Assembly (NCBI GenBank): GCA_942493365.1
Contig: OW818697.1
Span: forward strand, 434,001 to 498,000
DNA length: 64,000 bases
Origin: UBA8949 sp942493365
GTDB taxonomy: Bacteria; Bacillota; Clostridia; Saccharofermentanales; UBA5734
Direction: 5' to 3'
Shown: piece by piece, positions 51,043 through 62,523 of the stretch
How positions within the stretch are numbered: position 1 is the first letter of the stretch
Layout of the letters: each line of letters begins with the position of its first letter
The notes under the pieces: model-generated
Databases searched by the model: none
What the model saw: only the letters and a program-made list of their open reading frames with translations
Told to the model about the DNA's origin: nothing
Position numbers and translations under genes: made by a program

Positions 51043-52080
51043 CTAAACTATCTGTATTCCTTCCCTTACGCATATTTCTTCAATATTTACATTATATCTT
51101 TTATATAAATCATAATTCTTTTTGTTCATTTGACTTAACACCCTTGGCCAAGACCTTTTAAAATATTTATCCGCATCATTAATAATTAAAAAATTGCGGA
51201 TGATTCCATCATACGAACGCCAAGGCTCATCCTTGATTTCGTGTAGTAAATTTGCTGTATTATTAATAATTCTATCAAGAGCATCAATGCTCTGCAGATC
51301 ATATCTATTTAACTCATCCAAAACCATGTCCAAATCTCTAAAGACAGGGTCTTTTATAAATGAAAATTTTCTTTTCATATATTCTCCAAGAGTTGTAGAG
51401 TTTATTGGCATATCTAAGTGTCCTTTTTCAGTCATTTTTATAACATTTTGTGCATATCTATTAAAGTCTTTAACATATTTTTCAAATTCATTATCACCGA
51501 TTTCAAATAATGCAGCAAGCAAGTTTTTTCGCCTATCTAATTCTGCGGGCAATGCACCAGCGTGCTTATACCCGCGCTCGTGTGTAATTTCAGACCACAT
51601 ATGCTGCAATAAACTTGTTACTTGAATTTCGCATTTTAGGTTTTTATATTTTTTATATTCCTTAATATTTTCTCGTTCTTCTCCCAATGAAACAATAAAA
51701 TGATTTGCTCTATAGCCGATTTTGTCAGATCCTAGTAAAGCTGTTTTATCAACACTATTTTTCGTATCAAGTTTGAATGTCCTTTTAACAATCTTGCTTA
51801 TAAATCTTACATCACAATATTGATATGTAATAATCCTGACTCCTGCCAAATCTGTAATTTGTTTGATTGGATCTGAATATTTATCCTTTTTGCATTTTTC
51901 TTCAAAACTATCAATTCCCTTTGCCCTGTGTTGGAAGCTATAAATCTTTACGTCTGGGTATTCATTCATTATTTCGTGTATTATTTCTTCGACTTTTTTA
52001 GCAAAGTCAGAATACTTTTGAAAATTAATTTTATACCATGTTACTGCCTCGCCAACCTTATCAAAAAGTGAATTAGCCAT
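51043..52080 (-). CDS. RelA/SpoT-type nucleotidyltransferase, ToxSAS/CapRel-like candidate
   Basis: A 345-residue protein with a stand-alone RelA/SpoT synthetase domain in the first 200 residues. Visible marks are YSFQHRAKGIDSFEEKCKK (substrate Arg and Ser/Lys loop), ITDLAGVRIITY, GYRANHFIVSL (conserved G-loop Tyr) and EIQVTSLLQHMWSEITHERG. There is no HD hydrolase domain and no TGS/ACT regulatory part. The C-terminal 130 residues are helical and unrecognised. Such small synthetases are housekeeping (RelP/RelQ) or toxic (ToxSAS, CapRel). Location in an AT-rich accessory island with two small downstream genes favours the toxic type. RBS AAGGAG at 9 bp. Confidence 0.83.
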   Translation of the reverse strand: MANSLFDKVGEAVTWYKINFQKYSDFAKKVEEIIHEIMNEYPDVKIYSFQHRAKGIDSFEEKCKKDKYSDPIKQITDLAGVRIITYQYCDVRFISKIVKRTFKLDTKNSVDKTALLGSDKIGYRANHFIVSLGEERENIKEYKKYKNLKCEIQVTSLLQHMWSEITHERGYKHAGALPAELDRRKNLLAALFEIGDNEFEKYVKDFNRYAQNVIKMTEKGHLDMPINSTTLGEYMKRKFSFIKDPVFRDLDMVLDELNRYDLQSIDALDRIINNTANLLHEIKDEPWRSYDGIIRNFLIINDADKYFKRSWPRVLSQMNKKNYDLYKRYNVNIEEICVREGIQIV

Positions 52081-52726
52081 ATACGCTCCTTGTATAAAGA
52101 ATAATATACAATTTTGAAATGATCGCTACGATTTCATTATACTATTTAATAAATGAATTAAAACGATTGTAATATATATGTAATATTTTATCAATACATG
52201 CATTACTATATATGTTCAGTGTTTTTGTTATGTTGGGTCCACCGGAGTACAGGATATTGATAATCATGCTCAGTTATGAAAATATCCAAGTGATATAACT
52301 CACTCATTTCTAATAGTGTTCACTACAATTAAGTTTAAGATAATCTTCAGGTGGTCTACCATGAGAAAATGGATATCCTACTAAATCCAATTTGATTTAT
52401 CCAACGTTGAAATAGAAGACGCCCTCGATTTGGATAACCTGAACGAAGCAAAAGCTCACTTACTCGATTTTGACAGCCCTGACGATCCTTTCCTGATTGA
52501 GAAGTGTGCCAGTATTTCATTAATGGAAATTGATGATTACAAGCGTTCTCAACGTAAAATCAAATCATTAGCCTTTGTCGGCTAGCCAAATAAATTTACT
52601 TACCATTGACAATAATATATTCAGAGGCGTTCAAAGCACTTACAAATTAATAAAAACAATTAGATATCGCCCATTTTCATTAAAAACGATTACAAATCGC
52701 CCTTTCTCAATAAAAACACTTACACA
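52081..52726. other. 646-bp interval at right edge of the AT-rich island
   Basis: Contains the upstream region of the RelA/SpoT-like gene (including a TATAAT on the minus strand within about 60 bp of its start), an interrupted small ORF and a cluster of 30-bp repeats. Nothing else was recognised. Confidence 0.5.
52361..52585 (+). pseudogene. Small ORF interrupted by in-frame stop
   Basis: ATG at 52361 behind AGGTGGTCTACC reads MRKWISY, then TAA (52382-52384), then continues open in the same frame for 66 codons (IQFDLSNVEIEDALDLDNL and on, ending KIKSLAFVG). It is richer in GC than the surrounding AT-rich DNA and acidic in its first half. I do not recognise the protein. A single nonsense mutation in a 74-residue gene is the simple explanation. 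Confidence 0.5.
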
Positions 52727-52729
52727 TCA
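52640..52729 (+). repeat. Degenerate 30-bp direct repeats
   Basis: Units at 52660-52689 and 52690-52719 share TTA-A-ATCGCCC-TT-TCA-TAAAAAC. A shortened 20-bp unit lies before them (52640-52659) and a partial one after (from 52720). The units are too alike in spacing and too few for CRISPR. Multiple short repeats of this type occur at the ends of IS21-family elements, so this may be a lone IS end, but no istA/istB is present. Confidence 0.5.
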
Positions 52730-53332
52730 ATACCCCAAGTTCTCCCCCACCAGCACGACCTCCATCGCGCTCGAGTTCATCTTGCGCCAAAGCACAGTCA
52801 ACCCTTTGCAAATGCGCTGCGCACTATCGCAGTCATAACACTTGTCAGCATTCACAGCACAAGGCGTCTTCATACTCAGGCGCTGCGCGTTTTTGGGTGC
52901 GGCAATGTTGCGGGCGCGCCAGAGGGCCTGCTCGTAGGTGGGGGAGAGCTTGTTGGCGCCGACGATGAAGTAGACTTTGGTGTGGCCGTAGAGGGTGGCT
53001 GAGACGCGGTTGCCGTTGCCGTCGATGTTGATCAGTTCGCCGGTTTCGGCCAGGCCGTTGATCGAGGTGAGGTAGACGGCGGCGGTGCGGGCGGCGCGCA
53101 GGACGTCGGGGGGTTTCTGATCGTCTGGGGTGTGCCAGTGCCAGAGGACCTGGTTGTGGCGGCCGAGGGTCTCGTAGAGGTTCATTTGCTGGAGGGTGAC
53201 CGAGCCGCCGAAGGCGACGGTGGTGCCGTCGATCTGGGCGTTGAGGTAGTCGGCGGCGGCAGCGGCGGTGTCGAAGGTGGAGACGTCAAAGCCGCGGGCG
53301 CGCAGGTTTTGGCTGACGGTGGTGAAATCCAT
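52727..53332 (-). CDS. LUD-domain protein
   Basis: A 201-residue LUD (lactate-utilisation, LutC/YkgG-like) protein. The features are LRARGFDVSTFDTAAAAADYL, VAFGGSVTLQQMNLY, a TSINGLAETGELINIDGNG block and KVYFIVGANKLSPTYEQAL with RARNIAAPKNAQRL. A Cys-rich C-terminal part CYDCDSAQRIC could bind a metal. ATG at 53332 follows AGGAGATCACCGCC. Without lutA/lutB next to it, a lactate role is not implied; similar single-gene LUD proteins are common in Clostridia with unknown substrate. Confidence 0.87.
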   Translation of the reverse strand: MDFTTVSQNLRARGFDVSTFDTAAAAADYLNAQIDGTTVAFGGSVTLQQMNLYETLGRHNQVLWHWHTPDDQKPPDVLRAARTAAVYLTSINGLAETGELINIDGNGNRVSATLYGHTKVYFIVGANKLSPTYEQALWRARNIAAPKNAQRLSMKTPCAVNADKCYDCDSAQRICKGLTVLWRKMNSSAMEVVLVGENLGY

Positions 53333-53348
53333 GGCGGTGATCTCCTTT

Positions 53349-53540
53349 TTATTTGCGACGGTTTTCGACAATGAGTAAGATTGAGGTTGCAATGGCGCAG
53401 ACACTGAAGACCATTAAGAGCCATTTAAACATCTGGTTGTTGATAAAGTTCATGGCGGTGTTGATCTGGTCGATGACGAAGAAGGTCAGCATCATGAGGG
53501 CGATGATGATACAGAGATGGGGCAGGATTTTCTTGAGCAT
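53349..53540 (-). CDS. Small two-helix membrane protein
   Basis: A 63-residue protein with two hydrophobic helices (LCIIIALMMLTFFVIDQI and MFKWLLMVFSVCAIATSILL) and a basic end ENRRK. It begins at 53540 after AGGGAGGGCACGAACG. It lies 14 bp after the phosphodiester glycosidase gene and just before the LUD gene, so it is probably in the same transcript. No function recognised. Confidence 0.65.
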   Translation of the reverse strand: MLKKILPHLCIIIALMMLTFFVIDQINTAMNFINNQMFKWLLMVFSVCAIATSILLIVENRRK

Positions 53541-53554
53541 CGTTCGTGCCCTCC

Positions 53555-54562
53555 CTATTCGCCGATGTAGAGAATATCGCTGATGTAGCGGCCGCCGAGG
53601 TAGGGCTGGTTGGCGATGCTGCCGCCGAAGGTCATGACAGCCGACCGGCCGCCGTCGAAGTTGTAGGCGACAGTGCAGCCGAGGTCGTAGAAGAGCTGGG
53701 ATAGTTGGGTCATATTGAGGCCGATCGAGTAGCCGTCCTGGCGGCCGTCGACGAGGACAAAGCAATAGTGGCCGGGTTCGTAGTAGCCGATGGCGCTGCG
53801 CGGATTTCTCAGGATGACGCTGCTGTTGAAGGCGGTCATCGGTTGGCCATCGGTGAGCAGCATGGGACCGAAGGACCAGGCCTGCCAGGCACCTTTGGCC
53901 TTGACGGCGTCGATGTCGAACTGGCTGGCTGTGAAGGTTTGCATGGTGCCGTCGTAATTCATGACCAGGACGTCTTCGTAAAGGGTCTCGCGATAGAGCT
54001 CGCCGTTACGGATGACGACGCCGGTGTCGCGGACGCCGTAGGAGTCGCCGGCGATGGCAACAATGGCGTTGTTGGCGGTGGCCATATCGAGGACGGTGTC
54101 CGAGCGGTTGCGGGAGTAGCCGCCGTCGGCAAAGGCGGAGCGCAGATAATCAATGTCGCGCACGTAGATGTCAGCGACGTAGTAAACGACGGGACCGGCG
54201 ATCACGTGTTTGGTGATCTTGACGTTGATGTTCTCGCTCTGGTAAGAATCGGCGGTCTGGATGACCTCGCCGGTGGTGAATTTGTCGGCAAATTTGGCGC
54301 CGAAGGCACCGTTGGCGGTGGTGGTTGGCGTGGCCGTCGACTCGGTCGCCGTGTCGCCGGAGGCGGTCGTGCTGATCGTCGTTGTAGGGCGGGGCAGGGT
54401 CTGGCCGGTGCTGATGATCTCGCCGGGCAGGACGTGGTGAAAGAGCGCGAAAACGCAAAGCGCGAGGCCGGTCAGCACGATGTCAAGGGCGATGACCAGG
54501 GCGAGCGGCGGTTTTTTCTTGGGCCGGACGGCAGGGGCATATAAATGGCGATTTGATTTCAT
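53555..54562 (-). CDS. Phosphodiester glycosidase family protein, membrane anchored
   Basis: A 335-residue protein with a short cytoplasmic start (KSNRHLYAPAVRPKKKPP), one membrane helix and a Thr/Ser linker, then a NAGPA-like phosphodiester glycosidase domain. Marks are VAIAGDSYGVRDTGVVIRNG, a YEPGHYCFVLVDGRQDG segment and the late VAYNFDGGRSAVMTFGG with the GG-S motif of the family. These enzymes remove GlcNAc from phosphodiester-linked glycans, and related proteins act on wall teichoic acid or capsule linkages. The outer position fits envelope glycan processing. Confidence 0.85.
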   Translation of the reverse strand: MKSNRHLYAPAVRPKKKPPLALVIALDIVLTGLALCVFALFHHVLPGEIISTGQTLPRPTTTISTTASGDTATESTATPTTTANGAFGAKFADKFTTGEVIQTADSYQSENINVKITKHVIAGPVVYYVADIYVRDIDYLRSAFADGGYSRNRSDTVLDMATANNAIVAIAGDSYGVRDTGVVIRNGELYRETLYEDVLVMNYDGTMQTFTASQFDIDAVKAKGAWQAWSFGPMLLTDGQPMTAFNSSVILRNPRSAIGYYEPGHYCFVLVDGRQDGYSIGLNMTQLSQLFYDLGCTVAYNFDGGRSAVMTFGGSIANQPYLGGRYISDILYIGE

Positions 54563-54628
54563 AGCGGCTTCTTTCTGCAAGACAAAGACTGCCACCATTA
54601 TAGCACGATCAAAAACCGTGCGGATGAT

Positions 54629-56077
54629 TTAGATGGGCAGTCCCAAGGCGGTGGCCACGCCGGCACCGTAGGCGGGGTCGGCCTTGCCGCAGTTGCCGAT
54701 GTGGCGCAGTTTGATCGCGCGTGGTGCGTCGCCCATGGCGCGGGCGGTGTTGTCAAACAGCACCTGCTGCTGCGCCGGCGTCATCAGGCGGAACAGCTTG
54801 CCGGGCTGGGTGTAGTAATCGTCATCGTCAGCGCGGAAGTCCCAGTTGTCGGCGGCACCATCGAGGGGCAGCGGCGGTTGTTTGAAGGCGGGCTGCTCCT
54901 GCCACTGGCCGTAGCTGTTCGGCTCGTAGCCGATGGTAGCGCCGGCGTTGCCGTCGACCCGCATCTGGCCGTCGCGGTGATAGCTGTTGACCGGGCAGCG
55001 GGGCGCGTTGACCGGGATCTGGTGGTGGTTGACACCGAGGCGGTAACGCTGGGCATCACCGTAGGAAAAGAGGCGACCCTGCAGCATTTTGTCGGGCGAG
55101 AAACCGAGGCCGGGGACAATGTTGGCGGGGTTGAAGGCGGCCTGCTCGACATCGGCGAAATAGTTTTCGGGGTTTTTGTTGAGTTCGAAAAAGCCGACCT
55201 CGATCAAGGGGAAGTCCTTTTTGTACCAGACCTTGGTCAGGTCGAAGGGGTTGTAGGGCAGGTCTTGGGCTTGCTGCTCGGTCATGGTCTGGATGAACAT
55301 TTTCCAGCGCGGGAATTCGCCGCGCTCGATGGCCTCAAACAGGTCGCGCTGATGGCTCTCACGGTCACCCGCAACCAGCGCAGCGGCCTCGGCGTCGGTC
55401 AGGTTTTTGATGCCCTGCTGGCAGACCAGATGGTACTTGACCCAAGTGCGCAGACCGGCGGCGTTGATCATGCTGAAGGTGTGGCTGCCAAAGCCGTGCA
55501 TGTGACGATAGGACAGGGGGATGCCGCGTTCGCTCATGGTGATGGTCACCTGGTGCAGGGCTTCGGGCAGCGAGGACCAGAAGTCCCAGTTGTTCTTGGC
55601 GCTGCGCATATTCGTCTTGGGATCGCGTTTGACGGCATGGTTGAGATCGGGAAATTTGAGCGGATCGCGCAGGAAGAAGACCGGCGTGTTGTTGCCGACC
55701 AGATCCCAGTTGCCCTCTTCGGTGTAAAACTTCATAGCAAAACCGCGAATGTCGCGTTCGGCATCGGCGGCGCCGCGTTCACCGGCGACGGTCGAAAAGC
55801 GGACAAACATCTCGGTTTGTTTGCCGATGTTGGCGAAGATTTTCGCGCTGGTGAAGCGGGTGATGTCGTGGGTGACGGTGAAGGTGCCGAAAGCGCCCGA
55901 GCCCTTGGCGTGCATGCGTCGTTCGGGAATGACCTCGCGGTCGAAGTGCGCCAGCTTTTCCAAAAACCAAACATCCTGCAGCAGCATGGGGCCGCGCGGG
56001 CCGGCGGTGGCAGCGTTTTGGTTGTCGACGACCGGCGCGCCAGCCACGGTGGTGAGCTTTTTGTCTTTGTCAGTCAT
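54629..56077 (-). CDS. katA: Heme catalase
   Basis: Decomposes hydrogen peroxide to water and oxygen. The 482-residue protein, begun at 56077 behind GGGAGGAAACTATC, is a small-subunit (clade 3 type) catalase: AKGSGAFGTFTVTHDITRF with the distal His, RFSTVAGERGAADAERDIRG (20 residues, conserved heme region), NNTPVFFLRDPLKFPD, and the proximal Tyr in RLFSYGDAQRYRLG. Presence in a likely anaerobe suggests protection during air exposure. A TATAAT (minus strand) about 55 bp upstream is a possible promoter. Confidence 0.96.
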   Translation of the reverse strand: MTDKDKKLTTVAGAPVVDNQNAATAGPRGPMLLQDVWFLEKLAHFDREVIPERRMHAKGSGAFGTFTVTHDITRFTSAKIFANIGKQTEMFVRFSTVAGERGAADAERDIRGFAMKFYTEEGNWDLVGNNTPVFFLRDPLKFPDLNHAVKRDPKTNMRSAKNNWDFWSSLPEALHQVTITMSERGIPLSYRHMHGFGSHTFSMINAAGLRTWVKYHLVCQQGIKNLTDAEAAALVAGDRESHQRDLFEAIERGEFPRWKMFIQTMTEQQAQDLPYNPFDLTKVWYKKDFPLIEVGFFELNKNPENYFADVEQAAFNPANIVPGLGFSPDKMLQGRLFSYGDAQRYRLGVNHHQIPVNAPRCPVNSYHRDGQMRVDGNAGATIGYEPNSYGQWQEQPAFKQPPLPLDGAADNWDFRADDDDYYTQPGKLFRLMTPAQQQVLFDNTARAMGDAPRAIKLRHIGNCGKADPAYGAGVATALGLPI

Positions 56078-56157
56078 GATAGTTTCCTCCCTTAAAAATG
56101 AATTCATGGTGGAAAATAACGATGCTTCAATTATACTCCGATTTGCAGACGGTTAGC

Positions 56158-57036
56158 TTATTTATCGGTCGTTTCGCGCAGCCGCGGCAGGGGTAGCAGC
56201 ATACGGGTTTCGCGGCGATAGCCGGCGAAGTCGGTCTTGTAACCGGACAGCTTGCGCTCAGCCATCGGGATACTGATGGCGATAAAGAGGGCCGTGTTGA
56301 TCAGCGCGCCGGCGCCGAGCGGCCAGGCGGCGGGGATGGCCGAGGCCATGACCGTGAAGACGCCCCACCACATGAGGATTTCACCGAGGTAGTTGGGATG
56401 GCGCGAATGCTTCCACAGACCGTCGCGGATGATGTTGGCACGGTCAGGGTTGCTGCGCTGGAAGGCGTGCATCTGGCGGTCGGCGAGGAATTCGAGCGTG
56501 ATGCCGCACAGGCTGACAGCCAAGCCGAGGGCGGTGATCAGGGTGAAACCGCCGCCGTCGGTGATGAAGGTGACGGCGGGCAGGATGCAGGCGAAGACGA
56601 TCAGGGTAGGCATCAGCTGGATGCCGAGCAGATTGACCAGCGGGTAGAAAACGCCGGTTTTGGCGCGAATCAGATCATAGCGCCAGTCCTGGGTTTCGAG
56701 GCTGCGAAAGGTCACCGCCCAGTTGGCGGTCAGGCGCACGCCCCAGAGGTTAATGACGGCGATCAGCAGCAGGCTGCCGAGGTTGAGCTGCCCAGCGTAG
56801 ACAAACAGAATATCGAGGATGACGATCGGCTGAACGCTCCAGTAGGGATCGTAGATCGAGGCGTTGTCAAAGAGCAGGCTGATCACCCAGATGATCAGCG
56901 TCGCGGCGATGTCGGCGGCCAAGAGGCGCAGCCAGAGCTCGCCCGCGAATTGAAGGTAGACGGCCAGGCCGCCGACCAGGGCGACGAGATAGCTGAGGGT
57001 GACGATGACAAAACTGAAAAAACGATTGGCTCGCAT
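56158..57036 (-). CDS. DUF1295 steroid-reductase-like membrane protein
   Basis: A 292-residue protein with about seven membrane helices. The family hallmark of the C-terminal reductase-like region, DGLWKHSRHPNYLGEILMWWG, is complete, as is YDPYWSVQPI earlier. Relatives include 3-oxo-5-alpha-steroid 4-dehydrogenases and isoprenylcysteine methyltransferase-like proteins. In bacteria the reaction is unknown, probably on a lipid. RBS AGGAGGTGCC. It has a strong promoter and a 16-bp palindrome just upstream, so expression is likely regulated. Confidence 0.87.
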   Translation of the reverse strand: MRANRFFSFVIVTLSYLVALVGGLAVYLQFAGELWLRLLAADIAATLIIWVISLLFDNASIYDPYWSVQPIVILDILFVYAGQLNLGSLLLIAVINLWGVRLTANWAVTFRSLETQDWRYDLIRAKTGVFYPLVNLLGIQLMPTLIVFACILPAVTFITDGGGFTLITALGLAVSLCGITLEFLADRQMHAFQRSNPDRANIIRDGLWKHSRHPNYLGEILMWWGVFTVMASAIPAAWPLGAGALINTALFIAISIPMAERKLSGYKTDFAGYRRETRMLLPLPRLRETTDK

Positions 57037-57048
57037 GACAGGGCACCT

Positions 57049-57064
57049 CCTGATTTAAATCAGG
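57049..57064. promoter_or_regulatory. Perfect 16-bp palindrome at transcription start of DUF1295 gene
   Basis: CCTGATTTAAATCAGG begins 3 bp after the -10 element (in transcription direction) and ends touching the ribosome binding site. It could bind a dimeric repressor or, as RNA, form a hairpin that hides part of the RBS. Confidence 0.65.
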
Positions 57065-57067
57065 ATC

Positions 57068-57096
57068 ATTATACCAATCTCATTATAGGCTTTCAA
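57068..57096 (-). promoter_or_regulatory. Promoter of the DUF1295 gene
   Basis: On the minus strand TTGAAA (57091-57096), 17 bp, TATAAT (57068-57073). A near-consensus housekeeping promoter. Confidence 0.75.
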
Positions 57097-57229
57097 ACAC
57101 TCACGTCAACGTTGTATGAACAAACTCTGAATTTCCTGTGATACAGGGCACTTGCGGGTTTTCGGGCATTGCGGATGGACGGACAATGTGTTAGATTCAA
57201 GACATTAATATTGAAAGGTCGCTGTTTCA

Positions 57230-58254
57230 ATGGCATTACCATGCATCATTATACCGGCGTACATGCCGGACGAAAAAATGATTGAGCTGATCAAAGAATT
57301 GCAAGACGCGAAGGCCGCGCAGATCATCGTCGTCGACGATGGCAGCGGCGAGGCCTTTACGGGCTTGTTTCAACAGGCCGCCGACCTGGGGTGCACGCTG
57401 TTGCGGCACGACGTCAACAAGGGTAAAGGACAGGCGATCAAGACAGCGCTGAGCTATGGGCTGACCAACGGCCTGCTGAACGACGGCGTGATCACAGCCG
57501 ACGCTGATGGCCAGCATACGCCGCCGGACATTCAGAAGATCGCCGATGCCATGGTGCTCACGCCGGAGGCCATGGTGCTGGGCGTGCGCAACTTCACCGG
57601 CGAGGTCCCGCTCAAGAGTCGCCTGGGCAATGGCTTCACGCGTTTCTTTTTTGCGCTGATCCACGGCAGCATGGTCAAGGACACCCAGACCGGCCTGCGC
57701 GGACTGCCGCTGGCCCAGATTCCGCTGCTGATTTCGCTGCCGGGCGAGCGCTACGAATACGAGATGAATATGCTGCTGGCCCTGCGACCGCACGGCATCA
57801 AGCTGGTGCAGATCCCGATCGATACCATCTACATCGAAGGCAACCGCTCGTCGCACTATCGAGCCTTTCAGGATTCGATGCGCATTTTCTGGCTGCTGCT
57901 CAAGTACGCGGCCTCGTCGATGGCCTCCTTTGTCGTCGAATACGGCGTTTTCGCCCTGATGCACACCTTTGTGGCCGATCAGCTAATCGGCAGCGTCGTG
58001 GTGGCACGGGCCGTCAGTTCGCTGGTCAATTTTTCGCTTAACAAACACGTCGTCTTCAAGCACACATCCAACAGCAAAGCGACCTTCTTCAAATACTACG
58101 CGCTGGTGCTCTTCAACGTGCTGGCCAGCTACCTGCTGATCAAGCTGTTTACTGAGGCCCTGGGGTTCAACGTTTACGTGGGCAAGGTCATCGCCGACAG
58201 CCTGCTGATGATGGTCAGCTATGTTGTCCAGCGCGACTTCGTTTATCGCCGCAA

Positions 58255-58258
<4 letters not shown>
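57230..58258 (+). CDS. Glycosyltransferase family 2 fused to GtrA-like flippase domain
   Basis: A 342-residue fusion. The first 225 residues form a GT2 (dolichol-phosphate mannose synthase type) transferase: IIVVDDGSGEAF, the metal-binding TADADGQHTPPDI and a TQTGLRGLP segment. The last 115 residues are GtrA-like with four helices (SSMASFVVEYGVFALMH, VNFSLNKHVVFKH). Such fusions attach a sugar to undecaprenyl phosphate and may flip it for glycosylation of wall polymers or proteins. ATG follows AAAGGTCGCTGTTTCA. Its stop overlaps the start of the SecA2-like gene by 4 bp. Confidence 0.88.
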
Positions 58259-60586
<2,328 letters not shown>

Positions 60587-60612
<26 letters not shown>

Positions 60613-62392
60613 TGACGATATAACTGAACTGTGTGCCAGCTTGGTCAAAACTGACACTGACGTTTTGGAAAACAATCATGGCCTTGAGGCCGTTCTGCTC
60701 GGCTTTTATCACCAGATCGCTCATGTCCGTGTTGGACTTGCCGTTGTTATCGGCATCCTGATACTTGACGACCAGACCTTGCAGCCAGTCGATCAATGGC
60801 TGCCTGATGACTTCGCTGCCGTCGCGTGTGATGATGACGGCGGGGTTGCTTTCATTATTCAGACCGACCAGGGTAATGGTATAAGTCCCCTTGGTTCCGA
60901 CGATGGTGACCGGCTCGGCCATGGTGCCATCGTTAAAATGAACGACGTGCTGATAGCCCGCAATGTCGGCGCTGAAGGTCGACAGATAGAGATAGATCGG
61001 GTTCTGAACCGGCTGCGTGATGGGGTCGAGATAAAAAACCGGTTGAAAACCGAAAACGTCGGCGAAGATGGTCTGGCTGCTGAGCTGGTCGTCGGCCCAG
61101 GGAGCCTTGGCCAGACCATCAAATTCGGCGCTCATCAGAAAAAAGGCGGCGTCGGTGATCGTCAGCTTGTCCGTGTCGCTGATCGTGGCCGGCGCGGTGA
61201 CGATTCGATTGTCAACGATCATGTCGTACTTGACGAGTAGGGTTTGCAGGCGCGCCGTCTGGCTGGCGGTGGTGACCGACTGATAACCGCAGAACGGGAG
61301 GACCGACAACAGGATCAGGATGGCGGCCGCCCAGGCGGTCAGGCGATTGCCGGTGACCGGGCGGATCATCAGCACCAGCACCGAAAAGAGGGTGAACAGC
61401 CAGATCAAGGCGATGGCGTAGGCGTTGGACTTGATGCCGTACGCGCTGATGTTGAGATAAAGCGCCACGGCCTCGAAGGCCAGAAAAATCAAGGCGGCGA
61501 TGGGAAAAGCTTTTTTGAAAAGCGTGGCGATGCCCTGTGTGTAGTGCGCCAGCATAATCGTCAGGAAAATGCCGAAAAGCGTGTAGGCCGAGAAGATCCC
61601 GGTTAGCAGACCGAAGTCCGGCCAGCTGCCGTCAAGCAAAATCTTGACGCCCCAGGCCAGCAGAACGAAGGTCAGGATGAACATAATAGGCACCATAACG
61701 TAGGCGAAAAGCACCTCGATAAAGGTGGGCTGTTTTTGCGCGACCTCGAGATGCGGATCATCTTCGTTTTTGCGGAAAGAGGGAAAATAACCGAGGAAAA
61801 AGGCGATGCCGAGCAGGCCGGCCCAGATGGCGATGTGCGAATAAATGCGACTGTCGAGGTTGTGGATCAGCAATTGTTCAACGGTGAATGCGACGAAGAA
61901 CAACCCGAGCATGATGACCAGAAAATAGATGCCGGCGATTAAGAAGGACTTGAGGGTGATGAAGGCCGATTGATTGAAATCACTGCGAATGACGTCGTGA
62001 GCGATGATGATCAGAAAGGCCAGGAAGGCGATGGCGACACTGGCCAGCAAGCGGGCGGCAACGATGGCCGGCAGATCACTGGTGAGCTGCTGGAGATAGA
62101 AAAAGAGGCCGATGGACGCCGCGGCGGAGGCGATGTTCGTCAGGACAAACGGCAGTGCTTTGGCCGAGAGGCGGGTCCCGAGGACAGCCAGCGCCATACC
62201 CCAGACAATGCCGATGGCCGAGGCCAGCAGGAGATCGTCGAAGAGTTTGACCGGGCCGGTCGATTCGAGCTGGGTGAGAACGGATGCTGCCACAGCTGCG
62301 ATCAGCGCGCAGAGCATCGAAGCCGGAAAGCGCAGGAAGGACTTGGCGCCGCCGCCAAAAACACGGCCGATGGCCTGTGAGATTTTGCCCAT
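60587..62392 (-). CDS. DUF4153-type membrane protein
   Basis: A 601-residue protein with about 12 membrane helices in the first 400 residues, including the family-like FVAFTVEQLLIHNLDSRIYSH region, and a C-terminal soluble part of about 190 residues (VFGFQPVFYLDPITQPVQN). This layout matches DUF4153 proteins of Firmicutes, whose function is unknown. It starts at 62392 after an ACGAGGTACACC site. Convergent with secA2-like, sharing 26 bp at the ends. Confidence 0.83.
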
Positions 62393-62523
62393 GATGGTGT
62401 ACCTCGTTCTTTATAACTGATTAAGGTCATTATAGCACAGGCAGGATTGGCGCTTGTGTTTGAAGTTGATGGTAAAAAGGAATAAAATGAAACGTAAATG
62501 TGTGCGGCAAGGAGTTGAGCAAA

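Noticed and set aside
51043..52080. Calling the RelA/SpoT-like gene the housekeeping stringent-response enzyme Rel
   Set aside because: HD, TGS and ACT domains are missing and the gene sits in AT-rich accessory DNA.
52640..52729. Possible CRISPR array
   Set aside because: The 30-bp units follow each other without spacers and number only two full copies. No cas genes are nearby.
54701..56095. 464-codon open frame on the plus strand opposite catalase
   Set aside because: It is the mirror frame of a GC-rich gene; the catalase on the minus strand has complete motifs and a clear RBS.
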